Assembly: GCA_964463425.1 (NCBI GenBank)
Contig: CAYXBV010000004.1
Span: forward strand, 1-53,727
DNA from: JAHJHG01 sp964463425
GTDB taxonomy: Bacteria; Patescibacteriota; Microgenomatia; UBA8517
Direction of reading: 5' to 3'
Length of the DNA stretch: 53,727 nt
The position numbers were made by a program, and so were the translations under genes. Positions 1-8,510 of this stretch are shown piece by piece. Positions within the stretch are counted from its first letter, which is position 1, and each line of letters opens with the position of its first letter. The notes below the pieces were generated by a model. It saw nothing but the letters and a program-made list of their open reading frames with translations, made no database searches and had not been told where the DNA came from.

Positions 1-128
1 AATATTTTATCACTTCAGAATATTTTTTGCTATTTATGGAAAACCTTGTGAAAAGCCCTTCCCCTTGAAATAGGTACTTCACGCAGTACTCTAAATTAAG
101 GGTTAAAACTATATAAATCATTCTGTCT

Positions 129-1166
129 ATGGATCAACAACATCCAATACCACAACAAATATCATCCTATCAATTCAAGCTCGTGGGCAACATGACCCTC
201 AAACAATTTTTTCAAATTGCAGGAGGAGCTGTATTTTCATTACTTTTTTATGCTTCTAATCTTCACCCCGCCATTAAGTGGCCTATCGTCATATTTTTTG
301 CTCTTTTGGGAGCTGCTCTTGCTTTTTTACCTTTTGAAGAAAAACCCCTCGAACAGTGGGTTATATCATTCTTTAAAGCCGCCTATTCCCCAACCGCCTA
401 TCATTGGGAGAAAACAGCCAAGCCACCTGTATTCTTTAAGGAGGAGGCCGCCGTACCTCAAGAGCACGTTATTGCTCCCCACGGAGAAAAAGAGTTAGAA
501 AAATATTTACAAACCCTCCCGGGTAGAGGCACTTCTGTATTTTCTAAACTAGAAGAAGCTGAAAAATCATTCCTTTCAAAAATAACGGGGCTTTTCAGTG
601 GCATGCCAGCAAGTGCCCCTAGTGCACCACTTGCCCAAACAACTCCACAACAAGCACAACCTGTCAAAAAACAAGAAATGACTGTTCCTCAAAGCGTACC
701 GACGACTATCCCTCAAGGATACAAACCAAGGGTGATTGTTGAAGAAAAAAAACCAATAGTTGAACAACCCACTAAAGCGAAAACAGCTACCGTTGCTCAA
801 ACCTTTACGGCGCAAGAGGTTATTTCGGGACAAGCGGCTCAGTTTTCAGTCAACGCTGCTCCCCCACTTCCTCCAGAAAAACCCAATACTCTAACTGGCC
901 AAGTTGTTGATGCTTCTGGGAAAATTGTTGAAAGCGCCATATTGGAAATTAGAGACGCGGCTGGTCGACCAGTGAGAGCTGTAAAAACAAATAAAGTGGG
1001 ACACTTCTTAGTAGTTACTCCGCTTCAAGATGGTCGCTATGAAATTATTAGCGAAAAAGAAGGGCTTGAGTTTGATTCACTAACCTTTGAGGCAACTGGA
1101 AGCATTGTTCCTCCAATCGCAATTCGATCTAAAAACAATATCCCGCAACCAATTATTATTAACTAA
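129..1166 (+). CDS. PrgI family membrane protein with C-terminal carboxypeptidase-regulatory-like domain
   Basis: This 345-residue protein starts the secretion operon. Residues about 1-95 have the PrgI-family layout: a short soluble start, two closely spaced membrane segments (about 28-45 and 50-68) and a short amphipathic stretch. PrgI proteins sit next to VirB4 ATPases in Gram-positive-type and CPR type IV secretion loci and are thought to be inner-membrane channel subunits (VirB3-like). A Pro/Gln/Ala-rich linker (about 160-250) follows. Residues about 255-330 look like a carboxypeptidase-regulatory (transthyretin-like) beta-sandwich, with a GQVVDASG start and an even strand pattern. That C-terminal domain is unusual for PrgI and may face a partner protein. 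The next gene starts 1 nt after the stop, so the genes are probably cotranscribed. The family call is moderately sure; the role is inferred from neighbours. Confidence 0.72.
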   Translation: MDQQHPIPQQISSYQFKLVGNMTLKQFFQIAGGAVFSLLFYASNLHPAIKWPIVIFFALLGAALAFLPFEEKPLEQWVISFFKAAYSPTAYHWEKTAKPPVFFKEEAAVPQEHVIAPHGEKELEKYLQTLPGRGTSVFSKLEEAEKSFLSKITGLFSGMPASAPSAPLAQTTPQQAQPVKKQEMTVPQSVPTTIPQGYKPRVIVEEKKPIVEQPTKAKTATVAQTFTAQEVISGQAAQFSVNAAPPLPPEKPNTLTGQVVDASGKIVESAILEIRDAAGRPVRAVKTNKVGHFLVVTPLQDGRYEIISEKEGLEFDSLTFEATGSIVPPIAIRSKNNIPQPIIIN

Positions 1167-1167
1167 T

Positions 1168-1827
1168 ATGAAAATACCATTTCTCAGTATTCCTGATAAA
1201 CCAATCTCTGCTCCTTCACAAAAGCACATGCCTATTGCTGATATTGTTGACGATGTCGTGATGTATAAAGATGGGGGCGCAGCCATTATCTTAGAAACAA
1301 CTTCTCTCAATTTTGGTCTTTTGTCTAAAAAGGAACAACAAGCTGTTATTGCTGCATATGCCGCCCTTCTCAACTCTCTTTCTTTTGCCATCCAAATTGT
1401 AGTGCGCTCTCAGAGGAAGGACATTTCAAGCTATCTGAAATACCTTGATGAAGCATCCAGTAAAATTCAAAATCCCAAGCTTGTAAAAATAATGACTGGT
1501 TACAAAAAATTTGTTGCCGAAACAATAAAAAAGAAAAACGTTTTAGGAAAAAGATTCTTTATCGTTGTCCCATTCAGTGCTTTGGAGCTTGGAGTCACAA
1601 AATCTGTTCTTTCAGCTACCAAAAGGGGGCCTCTTCCTTATCCAAAATCTTACTCAATTAAAAAAGCCAAGGTCTCTCTTTACCCTAAAAGAGATCACCT
1701 CATTCGCCAAGCTGGACGATTAAGTATAAAACTTAAGCAGCTCTCCACCGCAGAGTTAGTTGAACTTTTCTATGACATTTATACACCTCAGGTACCAACC
1801 CCTAAAGATAAGGAGGATCTTTCATAA
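1168..1827 (+). CDS. TraC-like / VirB4 N-terminal-like conjugal transfer protein
   Basis: This 219-residue soluble protein has no membrane segment or signal peptide. I chose the ATG 1 nt after the PrgI stop; an upstream in-frame extension would overlap PrgI. The sequence resembles the TraC-like domain protein found between PrgI and VirB4 in CPR and Gram-positive T4SS loci: an N-terminal hydrophobic strand motif (AAIILETTSLNF), a helix of the type seen in VirB4 N-domains (AAYAALLNSL), and an IQIVVRS strand followed by a long helix. This suggests a split VirB4 N-terminal domain that assembles with the ATPase encoded next. It ends 1 nt before the VirB4 start, and its last codons contain the VirB4 Shine-Dalgarno sequence. 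No catalytic motif is visible. Confidence 0.6.
   Translation: MKIPFLSIPDKPISAPSQKHMPIADIVDDVVMYKDGGAAIILETTSLNFGLLSKKEQQAVIAAYAALLNSLSFAIQIVVRSQRKDISSYLKYLDEASSKIQNPKLVKIMTGYKKFVAETIKKKNVLGKRFFIVVPFSALELGVTKSVLSATKRGPLPYPKSYSIKKAKVSLYPKRDHLIRQAGRLSIKLKQLSTAELVELFYDIYTPQVPTPKDKEDLS
1810..1816 (+). promoter_or_regulatory. Shine-Dalgarno sequence AAGGAGG for virB4
   Basis: AAGGAGG lies 12 nt before the ATG at 1829, inside the 3' end of the preceding gene. It supports 1829 as the virB4 start over an earlier in-frame codon at 1760. It stands out because strong Shine-Dalgarno sequences are rare in this window. Confidence 0.6.
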
Positions 1828-1828
1828 A

Positions 1829-3790
1829 ATGGACGTGCCAAGCTTTTTGAAAAAAGACCAACCCAAACAATCACCACCCGCACCGGTGAGCAATAGCAGT
1901 GCTCCTTCTCAATCTCAAACTGACAAAAAGCCAGCCCCTTCGAATGGTGAAACTCAGCAAGCAAGTCATTCGGGTAAAAAGCCACTCATTCCTTCACCTA
2001 CAGTTACTTTTGGTCAAAAACAAATGCCTCTTATCGATATTCTGTCGCCACAATCAATGGAAATCGATTTCAGTTTCATTAAAATAAACGATGTTTACTT
2101 TAGAACTCTTTTCATCGCTGGTTATCCTAGATTCGTTTCTCCTGGTTGGTTAGAACCGATTGTTAATTTCAATAATTCACTCGACATCTCATTTAACATA
2201 TATCCGGTTGCGGGGAAGACCGTTCTTGACGACCTGAGAAGAAAAATTGCTGAAATGGAAGCTGAAATAGCCACTGATTTGGAACGAGGAAAAATAGTTG
2301 ACCCCTCAACTCAAGCAAAACTGGGGGACGCAAGAACTCTGCAAGAACAATTAGTTAAAGGGTCTGAGCGATATTTTGAATTCTCTCTTTACATAACAAT
2401 TCCGGCGGCATCATTAGAAGAATTGAACCAAATTACACGCCAAGTAGAATCAACCCTCGGATCCCTTTTGATTGTTGGTAAACGAGCTACTCTTGATATG
2501 GAAAAGGGTTTTCTTTCCACCGCTCCTTTTGGGCGAGATGTTCTTTCAATAACAAGAAATATGGACACAACATCTCTAGCAACCACCTTCCCTCTTACTT
2601 CAGCAGAGCTCTCCTCTGATGAAGGCATTCTCTATGGAATTAACTCTCAGAACGACTCGTTTATCATCTTTGATCGATTTTCTTTAGAGAATAGCAACAT
2701 GACTATTTTTGCCACTTCTGGTGCTGGAAAAAGCTACTTTGTTAAATTAGAAGCGCTAAGATCTTTAATGCTTGGTATTGAAGTTATTGTCATCGATCCA
2801 GAAAGTGAATACAAAGCTTTGGCTGAAGCCGTGGATGGACAATTTGTTTCTTTCTCTTTTAATTCTCCTTCTAAAATTAATCCTTTTGATCTGACTCAAA
2901 TATACGAAGAGGGAGAAAACCAACTGGGGTTAAAGATATTAACCCTTCACTCTCTCTTTAAGGTAATCATGGGACAACTAAATGCCACCCAAGAAGCTTT
3001 GCTTGATAGAGCTTTGATCGCCACGTATCGAGCTAAGGGAATCACTCAAGACCCGGCCACACAAAAAAAAGAACCTCCCCTAATGGAAGATCTCTATAAA
3101 ACTCTAATTGGCATGGAAACAGCTGAAGCACAAGATTTGGCGGCAAGAATCGAGAAGTTTGTTAAAGGAAGTTTTGTCGGCATGTTTGATCAGCAAACAA
3201 GTGTTGAGATTAACAATCCTTTTGTTGTCTTTTCTGTCAAAGATTTACAAGAAGCATTAAGACCCATTGCTATGTTTATTATTCTAGATTTTATCTGGAC
3301 TAGAGTTAAAAGAGACCTTAAAAAAAGATTGCTTATTGTTGATGAAGCATGGCACATGATGAAATATGAAGACTCAGCTCAATTCCTATGGAGTGTTGTT
3401 AAAAGAGCCAGAAAATATTTCTTAGGACTAACCACTATAACGCAAGATGTGGAAGATTTTCTCGGCCAAGACATAGGTAAAGCTATCGTGACAAACTCAG
3501 CCCTTAGACTACTCCTTAAGCAGTCTCCTGCCGCAATAGACAAGATAGGAGAAGTGTTCTATCTGTCCCAAGGAGAAAAACAACTTTTGATGGGAGCCAA
3601 CATCGGAGAAGGAATATTTTTTGCAGGACCTCACCATGCTCCGATAAACATTGTTGCATCTGAAGAAGAACATGGATTAATTACCACGTCTCCTCCGGAA
3701 AACGAGTTAGGTGCAACCAACTCTTCTGAATCTTTTGTGTCAACAGAGCAACCAGCTCAAGAAAACCAACATGACAGAAGAAATCAATAA
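1829..3790 (+). CDS. virB4: VirB4-family type IV secretion ATPase
   Basis: This 653-residue ATPase is the energy module of a type IV secretion system and is expected at the inner face of the membrane with PrgI. After a disordered Pro/Ser/Gln-rich N-terminus (about 1-55), residues about 60-270 form the VirB4 N-domain. A Walker A motif (SGAGKSYF, about residue 297) is followed by VIDPESEY, typical of the HerA/FtsK-like VirB4/TraC superfamily. Walker B is LLIVDEAWH (about 500-508), followed by the RKYFLG and TITQDVEDF segments. Catalytic residues look intact, so it should be an active ATPase. The C-terminus has a polar tail that overlaps the start of the next gene. No VirD4 coupling protein or relaxase is visible in this window, so conjugation cannot be claimed; protein or DNA transport, or a pilus-like device, remains possible. 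Confidence 0.9.
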   Translation: MDVPSFLKKDQPKQSPPAPVSNSSAPSQSQTDKKPAPSNGETQQASHSGKKPLIPSPTVTFGQKQMPLIDILSPQSMEIDFSFIKINDVYFRTLFIAGYPRFVSPGWLEPIVNFNNSLDISFNIYPVAGKTVLDDLRRKIAEMEAEIATDLERGKIVDPSTQAKLGDARTLQEQLVKGSERYFEFSLYITIPAASLEELNQITRQVESTLGSLLIVGKRATLDMEKGFLSTAPFGRDVLSITRNMDTTSLATTFPLTSAELSSDEGILYGINSQNDSFIIFDRFSLENSNMTIFATSGAGKSYFVKLEALRSLMLGIEVIVIDPESEYKALAEAVDGQFVSFSFNSPSKINPFDLTQIYEEGENQLGLKILTLHSLFKVIMGQLNATQEALLDRALIATYRAKGITQDPATQKKEPPLMEDLYKTLIGMETAEAQDLAARIEKFVKGSFVGMFDQQTSVEINNPFVVFSVKDLQEALRPIAMFIILDFIWTRVKRDLKKRLLIVDEAWHMMKYEDSAQFLWSVVKRARKYFLGLTTITQDVEDFLGQDIGKAIVTNSALRLLLKQSPAAIDKIGEVFYLSQGEKQLLMGANIGEGIFFAGPHHAPINIVASEEEHGLITTSPPENELGATNSSESFVSTEQPAQENQHDRRNQ

Positions 3791-6122
3791 AAATCTAGTT
3801 CCACCAAGCAAAAGAACTGTTCACTTTTTTTATCAGGGGCTTATTCGCTTCTATCCAGAAAGCATCTATGGAGCAAAAGAGGGCAAGAAAAGAGCCGTTC
3901 TAAACTACTGGACTGAAACAGGATACCAAAGAACAGATTTCGTTAAACTACTTTGGAATACAACAAAAACTGAAGACACTGACCAAGCCGCAAAAATTGT
4001 TCTCGGATGGAAAAAGCTTTGGGATAAAAATACTCAACCAGGGGCAACCGTTCCTGAAAATCTTGACGAGCTACTTTCTTCCTTAGACGAAAATACTACT
4101 GAAACAAAAAAGGCGAGTGCTTATAAAACTCAGGTCCTTGCCAAGAAGGCCTTGCTAGAAAGCCAAAAAATAGTTGATGAATCTTCTTCAGAACCATTGT
4201 CTGAACCAGAAATAACAACAGCGCCTGACGAGGTGGTACTAGAAACAGACACTGTTACTTCAACACCGATACCCGATCCAGAAATGTCTACCTCTTCTGC
4301 CGAAATCATATCTCAAGCAGCTGGTCCACTTTCAATCTTGGCAGGCAAAATGTTAACGGCTCCAATAAAAGCGCTTGCATATTTCTCGGGTCCGAAAACC
4401 TACGCAAGTTCTGCTAGCGGAGAAGGTCCTGGTGTTGCTACCGCCAGATATATGCTTGTCCGTGGAATATCAAGTTCTTCAATCCGCTCTCTTGAAAGTA
4501 GATCTCAACAACTAGGAATTACTCCAAATCAACTGAAAAACCTAGCTAACTTAATTAAAACAGAACAAAAAGCTCATCCCTTTAGTTTTAAATGGATTTC
4601 TGTCATCAATAGTGGTCAAAAAGCTAGTCTTTCTCAAGCACAAATTTCTTCTCTTCTCACACCCTCTGTCAACGGATCAACAGCCGTTCTTCCAAGAAGA
4701 TCATTTATCGGAGGAGCTTTGGGGCGAATGGGTCAACAACTCTTTGGAAAACTTTCTTCAAAGGCAATAAAAGCTGTTAGCAAGAAAGTTGTCTCAAAAG
4801 TGATGGAAACGATTGGCACACAAGCAGCTGGATCAGTCGTTCCGGGAGTTGGAAACATTGTTATGCTTGTTACGCAGTTCGTAGTCGATAAAGTCCTTAG
4901 TAAGGTAAAAGACTTTATTTCAAAACTTAAAACTAAAGAGGGTAAAGAAAAAGCGCTTACTTTTCTTTTGGGAGGAATGATTATTGGCGGCTTATTTCTC
5001 GGCGGGCCAATAGGAGCCGCTCTTCTAATTGGCGGTCTTGTTCCAGGTATTGGTTTAATGGCCGCAAAAGCAGGCGGATTTGGCTCACTAGGAACAAGTA
5101 TTGGTAGTTATGGTCAAGCTTTTATGTCCGGCATAACTGGCGCTGTTTTTCCTGCTCTAGCTGGACCACTTATTGTTTCGTTTGTTTCTGTTCCTCTAAT
5201 GATTGCCGTTATTCTTTTCATTATTAATTCTGGAGCATATCTGGTTCCCCCTAAGGCAAGTCATGTCGCTGGACTAATTGAATCTCCGTATATCGGAGTT
5301 GTCAAAACAGCTTCTCCGTCTGATCCTCTTGAGAATAGTGACTTACCTATCACTATTGATTACAAAGTTGAGGTTATTGCGAAAAAGGGAACTCTCTCAA
5401 ATATTCAGTTCGAGGATGTGTGTAAGGTTATTAAAGACGGTAGTAGTCCAAGTTGTTCAAGTCCAAGCTCTCCTACTCCAGAAGAACCTGTTTCTATTTC
5501 CCCCACTAGTTCTTTTTCGTTTTCTTATTCAAGAACATATTCATCCCCTACTTTTGACGACTCACTAATAATTGACACATTTACTGTCACCGCTGATGCC
5601 CCAGAAAAACAGGGGGCGCAAACAGCCGCAGCAGCTAGTGTAATAATTGGAGACCCTCCTGATGAATGCCCAAATGGATGGCCTGGCTATGGTGGTTTAA
5701 CACAAGGTGCTTATGCTCCCTATACTCACCGCAACGCTGAAGCCATCGATATTGGACTAGGTGTCGGAAATACAATTACTGCACGCCATACTGGCGTTGT
5801 TAGGGCCTTTGGAGATCTTGGTCCTTACGGTAAACATGTTGAGATCGTGTCTGTTTGTGGTGGAAAAGAATTTTATAGTCGATACGCCCACCTTAGTGTC
5901 GTTTCCGTCAGAACAGGCGAAATGATTACCATGGGCGAGACAGTCGGTTTAAGCGGAAACACAGGAAACAGTACCGGTCCACATTTACATTACGAATTCC
6001 GTGACCCAAGTGGGCCTAAGAAATACCCTTCTAACCCGCCCTATATGATGACGCCATATGTACCCAAAGACTTACCAAGAGGATGTGTTGGAAGAACAAC
6101 TTGCAAAACCAACATACCGTGA
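3771..6122 (+). CDS. Large membrane protein with C-terminal M23 (LytM-type) peptidase domain
   Basis: This 783-residue protein starts at the ATG at 3771, overlapping the end of virB4 by 20 nt, which suggests translational coupling. Residues 1-100 are soluble, followed by an acidic Ser/Thr-rich linker, basic amphipathic helices, and a strongly hydrophobic Gly/Ala-rich block (about 395-500) with several membrane segments. This layout recalls VirB6-type channel proteins. An outside Ser/Thr/Pro-rich stretch leads to an M23 zinc peptidase domain (about 640-770) with RYAHLS and HLHYEF. The first zinc ligand is irregular: the histidine lies seven residues before the AspIleGly (HRNAEAID) instead of four (HxGxD). 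It probably opens peptidoglycan for the secretion apparatus, as lytic subunits of T4SS do. Confidence 0.72.
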   Translation: MTEEINKNLVPPSKRTVHFFYQGLIRFYPESIYGAKEGKKRAVLNYWTETGYQRTDFVKLLWNTTKTEDTDQAAKIVLGWKKLWDKNTQPGATVPENLDELLSSLDENTTETKKASAYKTQVLAKKALLESQKIVDESSSEPLSEPEITTAPDEVVLETDTVTSTPIPDPEMSTSSAEIISQAAGPLSILAGKMLTAPIKALAYFSGPKTYASSASGEGPGVATARYMLVRGISSSSIRSLESRSQQLGITPNQLKNLANLIKTEQKAHPFSFKWISVINSGQKASLSQAQISSLLTPSVNGSTAVLPRRSFIGGALGRMGQQLFGKLSSKAIKAVSKKVVSKVMETIGTQAAGSVVPGVGNIVMLVTQFVVDKVLSKVKDFISKLKTKEGKEKALTFLLGGMIIGGLFLGGPIGAALLIGGLVPGIGLMAAKAGGFGSLGTSIGSYGQAFMSGITGAVFPALAGPLIVSFVSVPLMIAVILFIINSGAYLVPPKASHVAGLIESPYIGVVKTASPSDPLENSDLPITIDYKVEVIAKKGTLSNIQFEDVCKVIKDGSSPSCSSPSSPTPEEPVSISPTSSFSFSYSRTYSSPTFDDSLIIDTFTVTADAPEKQGAQTAAAASVIIGDPPDECPNGWPGYGGLTQGAYAPYTHRNAEAIDIGLGVGNTITARHTGVVRAFGDLGPYGKHVEIVSVCGGKEFYSRYAHLSVVSVRTGEMITMGETVGLSGNTGNSTGPHLHYEFRDPSGPKKYPSNPPYMMTPYVPKDLPRGCVGRTTCKTNIP

Positions 6123-6138
6123 TAAATAATAAATCAAG

Positions 6139-7131
6139 ATGAAAAGACGTAAAATATTTATAGCAATTATCCTTGTAATACTGGGCGTACTAATCGTCGT
6201 TTCATTTATTCTAAAGAAAGAAGAAGCGACAAAACCTTCACCTTCATTACCCTTACCAAAAATTCCGTCCTTACTAGAGGGTGATTATCCTATTGAGGTA
6301 GTTTTTGAAAAAAGGGATTTTGATTTCCCTTCCTCCATGTATGTATTGCAATTAGAAAAACAACTATTACTTGAAAACGGTATTAATAATATTGCAAGCA
6401 ATTTAGGTTACACAGACGAGCCATTAGTGATGGATGATGTTTTTGACGGGAAGATATATATCTATCGAAATGAAGAATCCGCACTGACTGCGTCTATCAA
6501 AAATCAAGAATTCGATTACACACTTAATCAAATTCCTAGTTATGTAAACAAACAACCTAGCGATGAGGCACTTATTGGTACTGCTAGAGATTTTCTAATT
6601 GAAAACGGATTTGTTTCTTCTGAAGATATTCAATTTGTTTCTTTCGTCTATCTCAAAGAAACTCCTGGTCAAGGATTATATCTCACAAGCAAAGAAAATG
6701 CAGCTTTGTATCAGGTTAACTTTTCCTCTGAAATTGACGATGCAACAATACTTACTCTTAATCCATTAAATACCCCCGTATATGTTAGGATTCTCCCTGA
6801 CGGATCGGTTTTTCAAGCACACGCAAGTAGATTAGGAACGGTCACGGAAAGCGTTAATCAATATAAACTAAAAACATACGAAGAGGTTATTAACGGAATC
6901 AATGATTCAATTCTAATGTCCTTAGATGATGGAAACATTCATTTACCGGATATTTCAAATACCTCAATTAGCAAGATAACTATCACTAGTATTCAAATCG
7001 CTCACCTGCTTAGTAACTCAACAACCACAACATTACAACCTGTCTATCTCTTAAAGGGAACTGCTAGCATAGTAGGCTTTCCAACGGAGATTAGTGCTTC
7101 AATGTATTTACCCGCAATTTTACCCAATTAA
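6139..7131 (+). CDS. Membrane-anchored protein of unknown function, T4SS operon
   Basis: I do not recognise this 330-residue protein. It has one N-terminal membrane segment (about 6-24) after a KRRK stretch, then a Pro-rich linker and an extracytoplasmic domain rich in alternating beta strands and Asn/Ser/Thr. There are no cysteines after the anchor and no lipobox. It starts 16 nt after the M23 membrane protein and is on the same strand, so it is likely the last gene of the secretion operon. Its stop overlaps that of dnaN by 4 nt in convergent orientation, which fixes the operon boundary. It could be an accessory surface component of the secretion system, but nothing in the sequence proves this. 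Confidence 0.6.
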   Translation: MKRRKIFIAIILVILGVLIVVSFILKKEEATKPSPSLPLPKIPSLLEGDYPIEVVFEKRDFDFPSSMYVLQLEKQLLLENGINNIASNLGYTDEPLVMDDVFDGKIYIYRNEESALTASIKNQEFDYTLNQIPSYVNKQPSDEALIGTARDFLIENGFVSSEDIQFVSFVYLKETPGQGLYLTSKENAALYQVNFSSEIDDATILTLNPLNTPVYVRILPDGSVFQAHASRLGTVTESVNQYKLKTYEEVINGINDSILMSLDDGNIHLPDISNTSISKITITSIQIAHLLSNSTTTTLQPVYLLKGTASIVGFPTEISASMYLPAILPN

Positions 7132-8243
7132 GTTTGTAATTTTACCGGCATTATCAAATGAAGATAATCGGGGTCTTTGGGATCTCTAAAAATACCTGGT
7201 GCGTTAGTTGCAGATAGTTCTATTTGTACTTCATCGTCCTTAACAACACTCAAAAAATCTTCTAAAAATCTGTAATTGAAAGCGATTTTAAATCCCTTTT
7301 TATCAACTGGTCCGACAACTTTTGCATCAACTTTTGTTTCCTGAGATCCTGATGACTGACTTTCTGCAGATAGTTCGACAGTATTCTTTCTAACTTTAAA
7401 GTTAATAACGTTAGCGGATTCTCTTGCAAAAACAGATGCTAATTTAACAGCTCGTAGCAATTCTTCCTTATCTAAACTTATTTTTAATTTCGAAGTTTTG
7501 GGAATAATTCTTTCGAAGTCTGGAAATTCCCCTTCTAAAATCCTGGAAGCAAGAATTACTCCCCCAAATCCAAAGACAACTTGATTGTCAGACTTTCTTA
7601 AAGAAAATCCAATCTTTTCTTCATCTGAAGATATTCTTGAGAGTTCACTTAGAGCTGTTTTGGGCAAAATAACACTCTGAGCTTTTTGAATCGATTTCAT
7701 AGGAATCTCTTTTTGAGACAACCTGAACCCATCTGTTGCAACCATTATTAATTTGCCTTTTTTGTATATAAACAATATCCCTGTCAATATCGGTCTTGTC
7801 TCATCTATGGAAGCAGCAAAGGAAACCTGAGATAGAGCTGTTAAGAAACTTTCTCTTTCTAGTGTTATTGATTCTTTTCCAACTGATTGAGGAATTGTGG
7901 GAAAATCAGCGGCATTCATTCCAGAAACGCTTGATTCAAAGTTTTGAGCTTTTATTTTTACTTGTTCCTTTACAGCAGAAAGATTAATTGATCCAACTGG
8001 AAGATTAGCAACAATATCTGTAATTACTCTAGCGGGTACTGTAATTTCTCCTTCTTTATCTATCTGAGCTCCAACGGAAATAGAAATAGAAGTCTCTAGG
8101 TTAGTTGCTGATACTAAAAGTTTTGTTTTCTTACCTGATATTAAGATATTACCCAAAACCGGAAGCTGTGCTCTTCCGCTTGTGAATCTAGATGCAGTAA
8201 CAAGTGCTTTAGAAAGATTTTCTTGTAAAACCTGTAATTTCAT
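7128..8243 (-). CDS. dnaN: DNA polymerase III subunit beta (sliding clamp)
   Basis: This 371-residue protein has the usual clamp length and three-fold repeated fold. Recognisable segments are the N-terminal MKLQVLQENLSKAL, LPVLGNILI, the domain-2 stretch FAASIDETRPILTGILF and the C-terminal MPVKLQ ending, a variant of the family's usual MPMR(L/I). It forms the ring that tethers DNA polymerase III to DNA and docks repair proteins. It lies downstream of dnaA on the same strand, in the common dnaA-dnaN order, with about 265 nt of origin sequence between them. It ends in convergent overlap with the secretion operon. The start ATG is clear and matches the family N-terminus. Confidence 0.96.
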   Translation of the reverse strand: MKLQVLQENLSKALVTASRFTSGRAQLPVLGNILISGKKTKLLVSATNLETSISISVGAQIDKEGEITVPARVITDIVANLPVGSINLSAVKEQVKIKAQNFESSVSGMNAADFPTIPQSVGKESITLERESFLTALSQVSFAASIDETRPILTGILFIYKKGKLIMVATDGFRLSQKEIPMKSIQKAQSVILPKTALSELSRISSDEEKIGFSLRKSDNQVVFGFGGVILASRILEGEFPDFERIIPKTSKLKISLDKEELLRAVKLASVFARESANVINFKVRKNTVELSAESQSSGSQETKVDAKVVGPVDKKGFKIAFNYRFLEDFLSVVKDDEVQIELSATNAPGIFRDPKDPDYLHLIMPVKLQT

Positions 8244-8375
8244 GTTCTTTGTCTTTCCTTCGCATTATATGAATATTGAATACTAAAGACAAGATGTTTC
8301 CGAAAATGCATTTTATGAGTTTTTTGAGTTGACCGTTCTTTCTATATATATACTAGTAGTAATAGTAGTAGAGGG

Positions 8376-8391
8376 TGTTGATAAGTGGAAA
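8376..8391 (+). repeat. 16-bp direct repeat, copy 1, containing a DnaA-like box
   Basis: TGTTGATAAGTGGAAA occurs here and again at 8476-8491, exactly 100 bp apart. Each copy begins with a one-mismatch DnaA box. This copy sits directly beside the DnaA-trios; the second copy lies beside the dnaA stop codon. Confidence 0.8.
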
Positions 8392-8475
8392 GCTGTGACT
8401 ACGTAGCCGTATATTTGATTGTTCATAACAAATGATAGTAATTGTGGATAAAAATGTGGATAAGAGTACAGAGAA

Positions 8476-8491
8476 TGTTGATAAGTGGAAA
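8476..8491 (+). repeat. 16-bp direct repeat, copy 2, containing a DnaA-like box
   Basis: This is an exact second copy of the 16-mer at 8376-8391. It lies just outside the dnaA 3' end and 13 nt beyond the two perfect DnaA boxes, so the four boxes make a cluster with conserved orientation. Confidence 0.8.
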
Positions 8492-8510
8492 AGGATAATT
8501 GGGTTATCCT
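8492..8510 (-). terminator. Hairpin at the end of dnaA, possible weak terminator
   Basis: AGGATAA and TTATCCT form a perfect 7-bp inverted repeat with a 5-nt loop, beginning right at the dnaA stop codon. On the minus strand it is followed by only TTTCC, so it is weak as an intrinsic terminator. It may instead be part of the origin, since one arm resembles a partial DnaA box. Confidence 0.35.

Larger units (their letters stand above)
8341..8491 (-). other. oriC: Chromosomal replication origin (oriC) with DnaA boxes and DnaA-trios
   Basis: This is the non-coding interval between dnaA and dnaN. On the + strand there are two perfect DnaA boxes TGTGGATAA (8443-8451 and 8455-8463) and two one-mismatch boxes TGTTGATAA (8376-8384 and 8476-8484). 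Read on the minus strand, box TTATCAACA is followed by GC-rich CCCT and then six trinucleotides CTA/TTA (8371 down to 8354), then an alternating TA tract (8341-8352). This is the order of the Bacillus subtilis basal unwinding system: DnaA box, GC-rich spacer, DnaA-trios, AT-rich unwinding site. The trios guide DnaA filament growth on one strand. The functional claim is inference from the pattern. Confidence 0.82.

Noticed and set aside
1..128. Promoter for the secretion operon
   Set aside because: TTGAAA at 65-70 has no good -10 at a proper distance, and the sequence upstream of the window is not available.
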